Below are positions 62,840 through 64,000 of a stretch of 64,000 nucleotides of DNA, one piece after another. The translations under genes were made by a program, and so were the position numbers. How positions within the stretch are numbered: position 1 is the first letter of the stretch; every line of letters begins with the position of its first letter. Source of the stretch: Sorghum bicolor (Eukaryota; Streptophyta; Magnoliopsida; Poales; Poaceae); contig NC_012871.2 of assembly GCF_000003195.3 (NCBI RefSeq), forward strand, positions 54,799,802 through 54,863,801. The letters run 5' to 3'. The notes beneath the pieces were generated by a model, which saw only the letters and a program-made list of their open reading frames with translations, was not told the DNA's origin and searched no databases.

Positions 62840-63015
62840 CACAAATCCGCATCCCTCCATAAGCACTGGAGTCAATTTGTCGTGAGGGAACCATAACCTG
62901 ATTCTCTCATATGATTTGGTTGTGTATAGGGAACTGAAGTCAGATCAGGCGAGTTATCACTGTTATGATGACAATCCAGCTCCTCCATCCCGGTGACACC
63001 TGCATGGATCTGGAC
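62840..63015. other. Right host flank, no gene recognised
   Basis: Short unique-looking stretch. A minus-strand frame is open across most of it but carries no motif I know. Confidence 0.4.
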
Positions 63016-63354
63016 CAAGGCTTTTAATTTTGGTATCGCAAAAATTTACCGAATTTCGTGAAATTCAGCCGAATTTTCGCCGAATTGTTTTTAGAGACTA
63101 GCACATGACATATGTTTTTCTTTTAAAAAAATTCGATCTAAACAAGTATCAGTATGATTTATGATTACACATCTATTGAACAGAAGAATATGCAATATAA
63201 ATAATAGAAAATATGAGTCTAAAGTTACATAGCACATGTATTAGTATATAATAAAATTTCGGAATTTTCTTTCGGCCACCACCGAAATTACCTAAATTCG
63301 TGAAATTTTGGCTAAATTCGTGAAATTGAAATTTCACTGAAATTTTGAACCCTG
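63016..63354. mobile_element. hAT-like MITE with degraded 8-bp TSD
   Basis: Left end CAAGGCTTTTAATTTTGG; right end in reverse CAGGGTTCAAAATTTC. The terminal repeats match imperfectly. Flanks ATCTGGAC (63008-63015) and ATCCGAAC (63355-63362) agree at six of eight bases. The interior is AT-rich with repeated GAAATTTCG-like words and no coding capacity. An older insertion than the MITE at 893. Confidence 0.65.
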
Positions 63355-63362
63355 ATCCGAAC

Positions 63363-63711
63363 GTTCCTTATCATTGTGTAGGCCCGCCCGTACCCGTTCC
63401 TTATACACATCGTCATTGGAGTAGCAAGGTGGTGACCAATTCTTTTTTATTGAAAGATAAATCAATTAAGTTGGGTAACTTTGCTTTGGTCATCCAATTT
63501 ACCATGCAAGTGTCAGCAAATTAACTATGATTCAATGCAAATTGTGAGATGCAAATTGTGAGATGTTTATAGATAGCAATATTAGATTGTGTTACAATAG
63601 GACATAAAATTTGTTACACCGTGCTCTTGTCAATATAGTAAGCTAGTTACTTTTGTTGCATCAAATTGGGCTTATTGGCTCAAACATATATTGACTAAAA
63701 AAATTAAAATC
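63363..63711. other. Right host flank, nothing seen
   Basis: AT-rich sequence with a short duplicated word (GATGCAAATTGTGAGATG near 63536-63563). No gene seen. Confidence 0.4.
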
Positions 63712-64000
63712 TAAGAGCATCTCCAAAAGATCCTCATATTTTATTTCCTAAAATATGGTATTTGCTAACTCCTAAATTAGTATGAGGAGAAAAAAAAGAA
63801 GTCATCTCCAAGAGTTTTCTATATTTCTATCCTAAAACTTTTTTTTCTAGGTATTTTTTCCTATGACCTGGTGTTATGTTTTGTATCAAGAACCCTCAAT
63901 TTGTTTTTGTACGCCTTTAACCTCTTCCACCAAATCTTTCTCTTTTGTGTTTTTCTCACCTAAAACCCCGTTTTTCTTTCTACTTACTAGATAGGCCGAA
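63712..64000. mobile_element. Possible Harbinger-type MITE end
   Basis: TAA followed by GAGCATCTCCAAAAG resembles the terminal sequence of PIF/Harbinger-type MITEs common in grasses. A related word, GTCATCTCCAAGAG, lies at 63801. The other end, if any, is outside the window. Confidence 0.35.

Overview
This window is plant nuclear DNA, almost certainly from a grass (Poaceae) and probably a panicoid. The evidence is an Opie/Ji-type Sirevirus with CACCGGACGCT-type LTR palindromes, Athila-, Tat/Grande- and Tekay-like Ty3/gypsy elements, a CACTA DNA transposon whose subterminal repeats read GTAAGGGCGGCTGG, and several MITEs. I see no intact host gene, tRNA, rRNA, CRISPR array or prokaryotic operon. 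Nearly everything is a nested stack of transposons. Boundaries below were read by eye from terminal motifs and target-site duplications (TSDs).

Layout, from outside in. Host flanks lie at 1-1620 (with an hAT-type MITE at 893-1154, perfect 8-bp TSD) and 62840-64000 (with a second hAT-like MITE at 63016-63354). The outermost insertion appears to be one Athila-type LTR split into 1621-1884 and 62169-62834; its ends carry a near-matching 5-bp TSD (CTTCA/CTCCA). So about 61 kb seems to have grown inside one LTR. Into this LTR went a CACTA element (left end 1885; TNP1-like gene 24353-28197 with a Ulp1-like domain; TNP2-like transposase 36514-39987; other end lost) and a Tekay-like LTR (62168 leftward, truncated near 60262).

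The CACTA element was then hit by: an Athila-type element E1 (2506-24347, TSD TGTCT), itself holding a full Sirevirus (5754-15969, TSD ATGAT) and a 3.9-kb Tekay-like solo LTR (16764-20679, TSD TTACC); a Sirevirus solo LTR (31811-33644, TSD ATTGA); and a Tat/Grande-like element (40306 to about 60262, truncated). The Tat LTR was entered by a second Athila-type element E2 (TSD GACAT). The region then duplicated in tandem: the left copy now holds only a solo E2 LTR (40893-42408), the right copy the full E2 (46446-55729). Another Athila-type solo LTR (60300-61605, TSD GTGGC) sits at the Tekay/Tat junction.

How the genes relate. The Sirevirus has a long intact pol and a gag broken by two stop codons. 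E1 and E2 have gag and protease but no reverse transcriptase, RNase H or integrase, so they would depend on enzymes from another element. E2 adds a second gene (ATHILA ORF-1-like) that seems to have its own TATA promoter and splice acceptor. The Tat element carries an antisense intron-containing plant-mobile-domain gene with its own CCAAT/TATA promoter, present twice because of the tandem duplication. The CACTA intergenic region holds a five-unit higher-order repeat of about 0.5-0.6 kb and an uninterrupted (AGT)n tract of about 485 bp.
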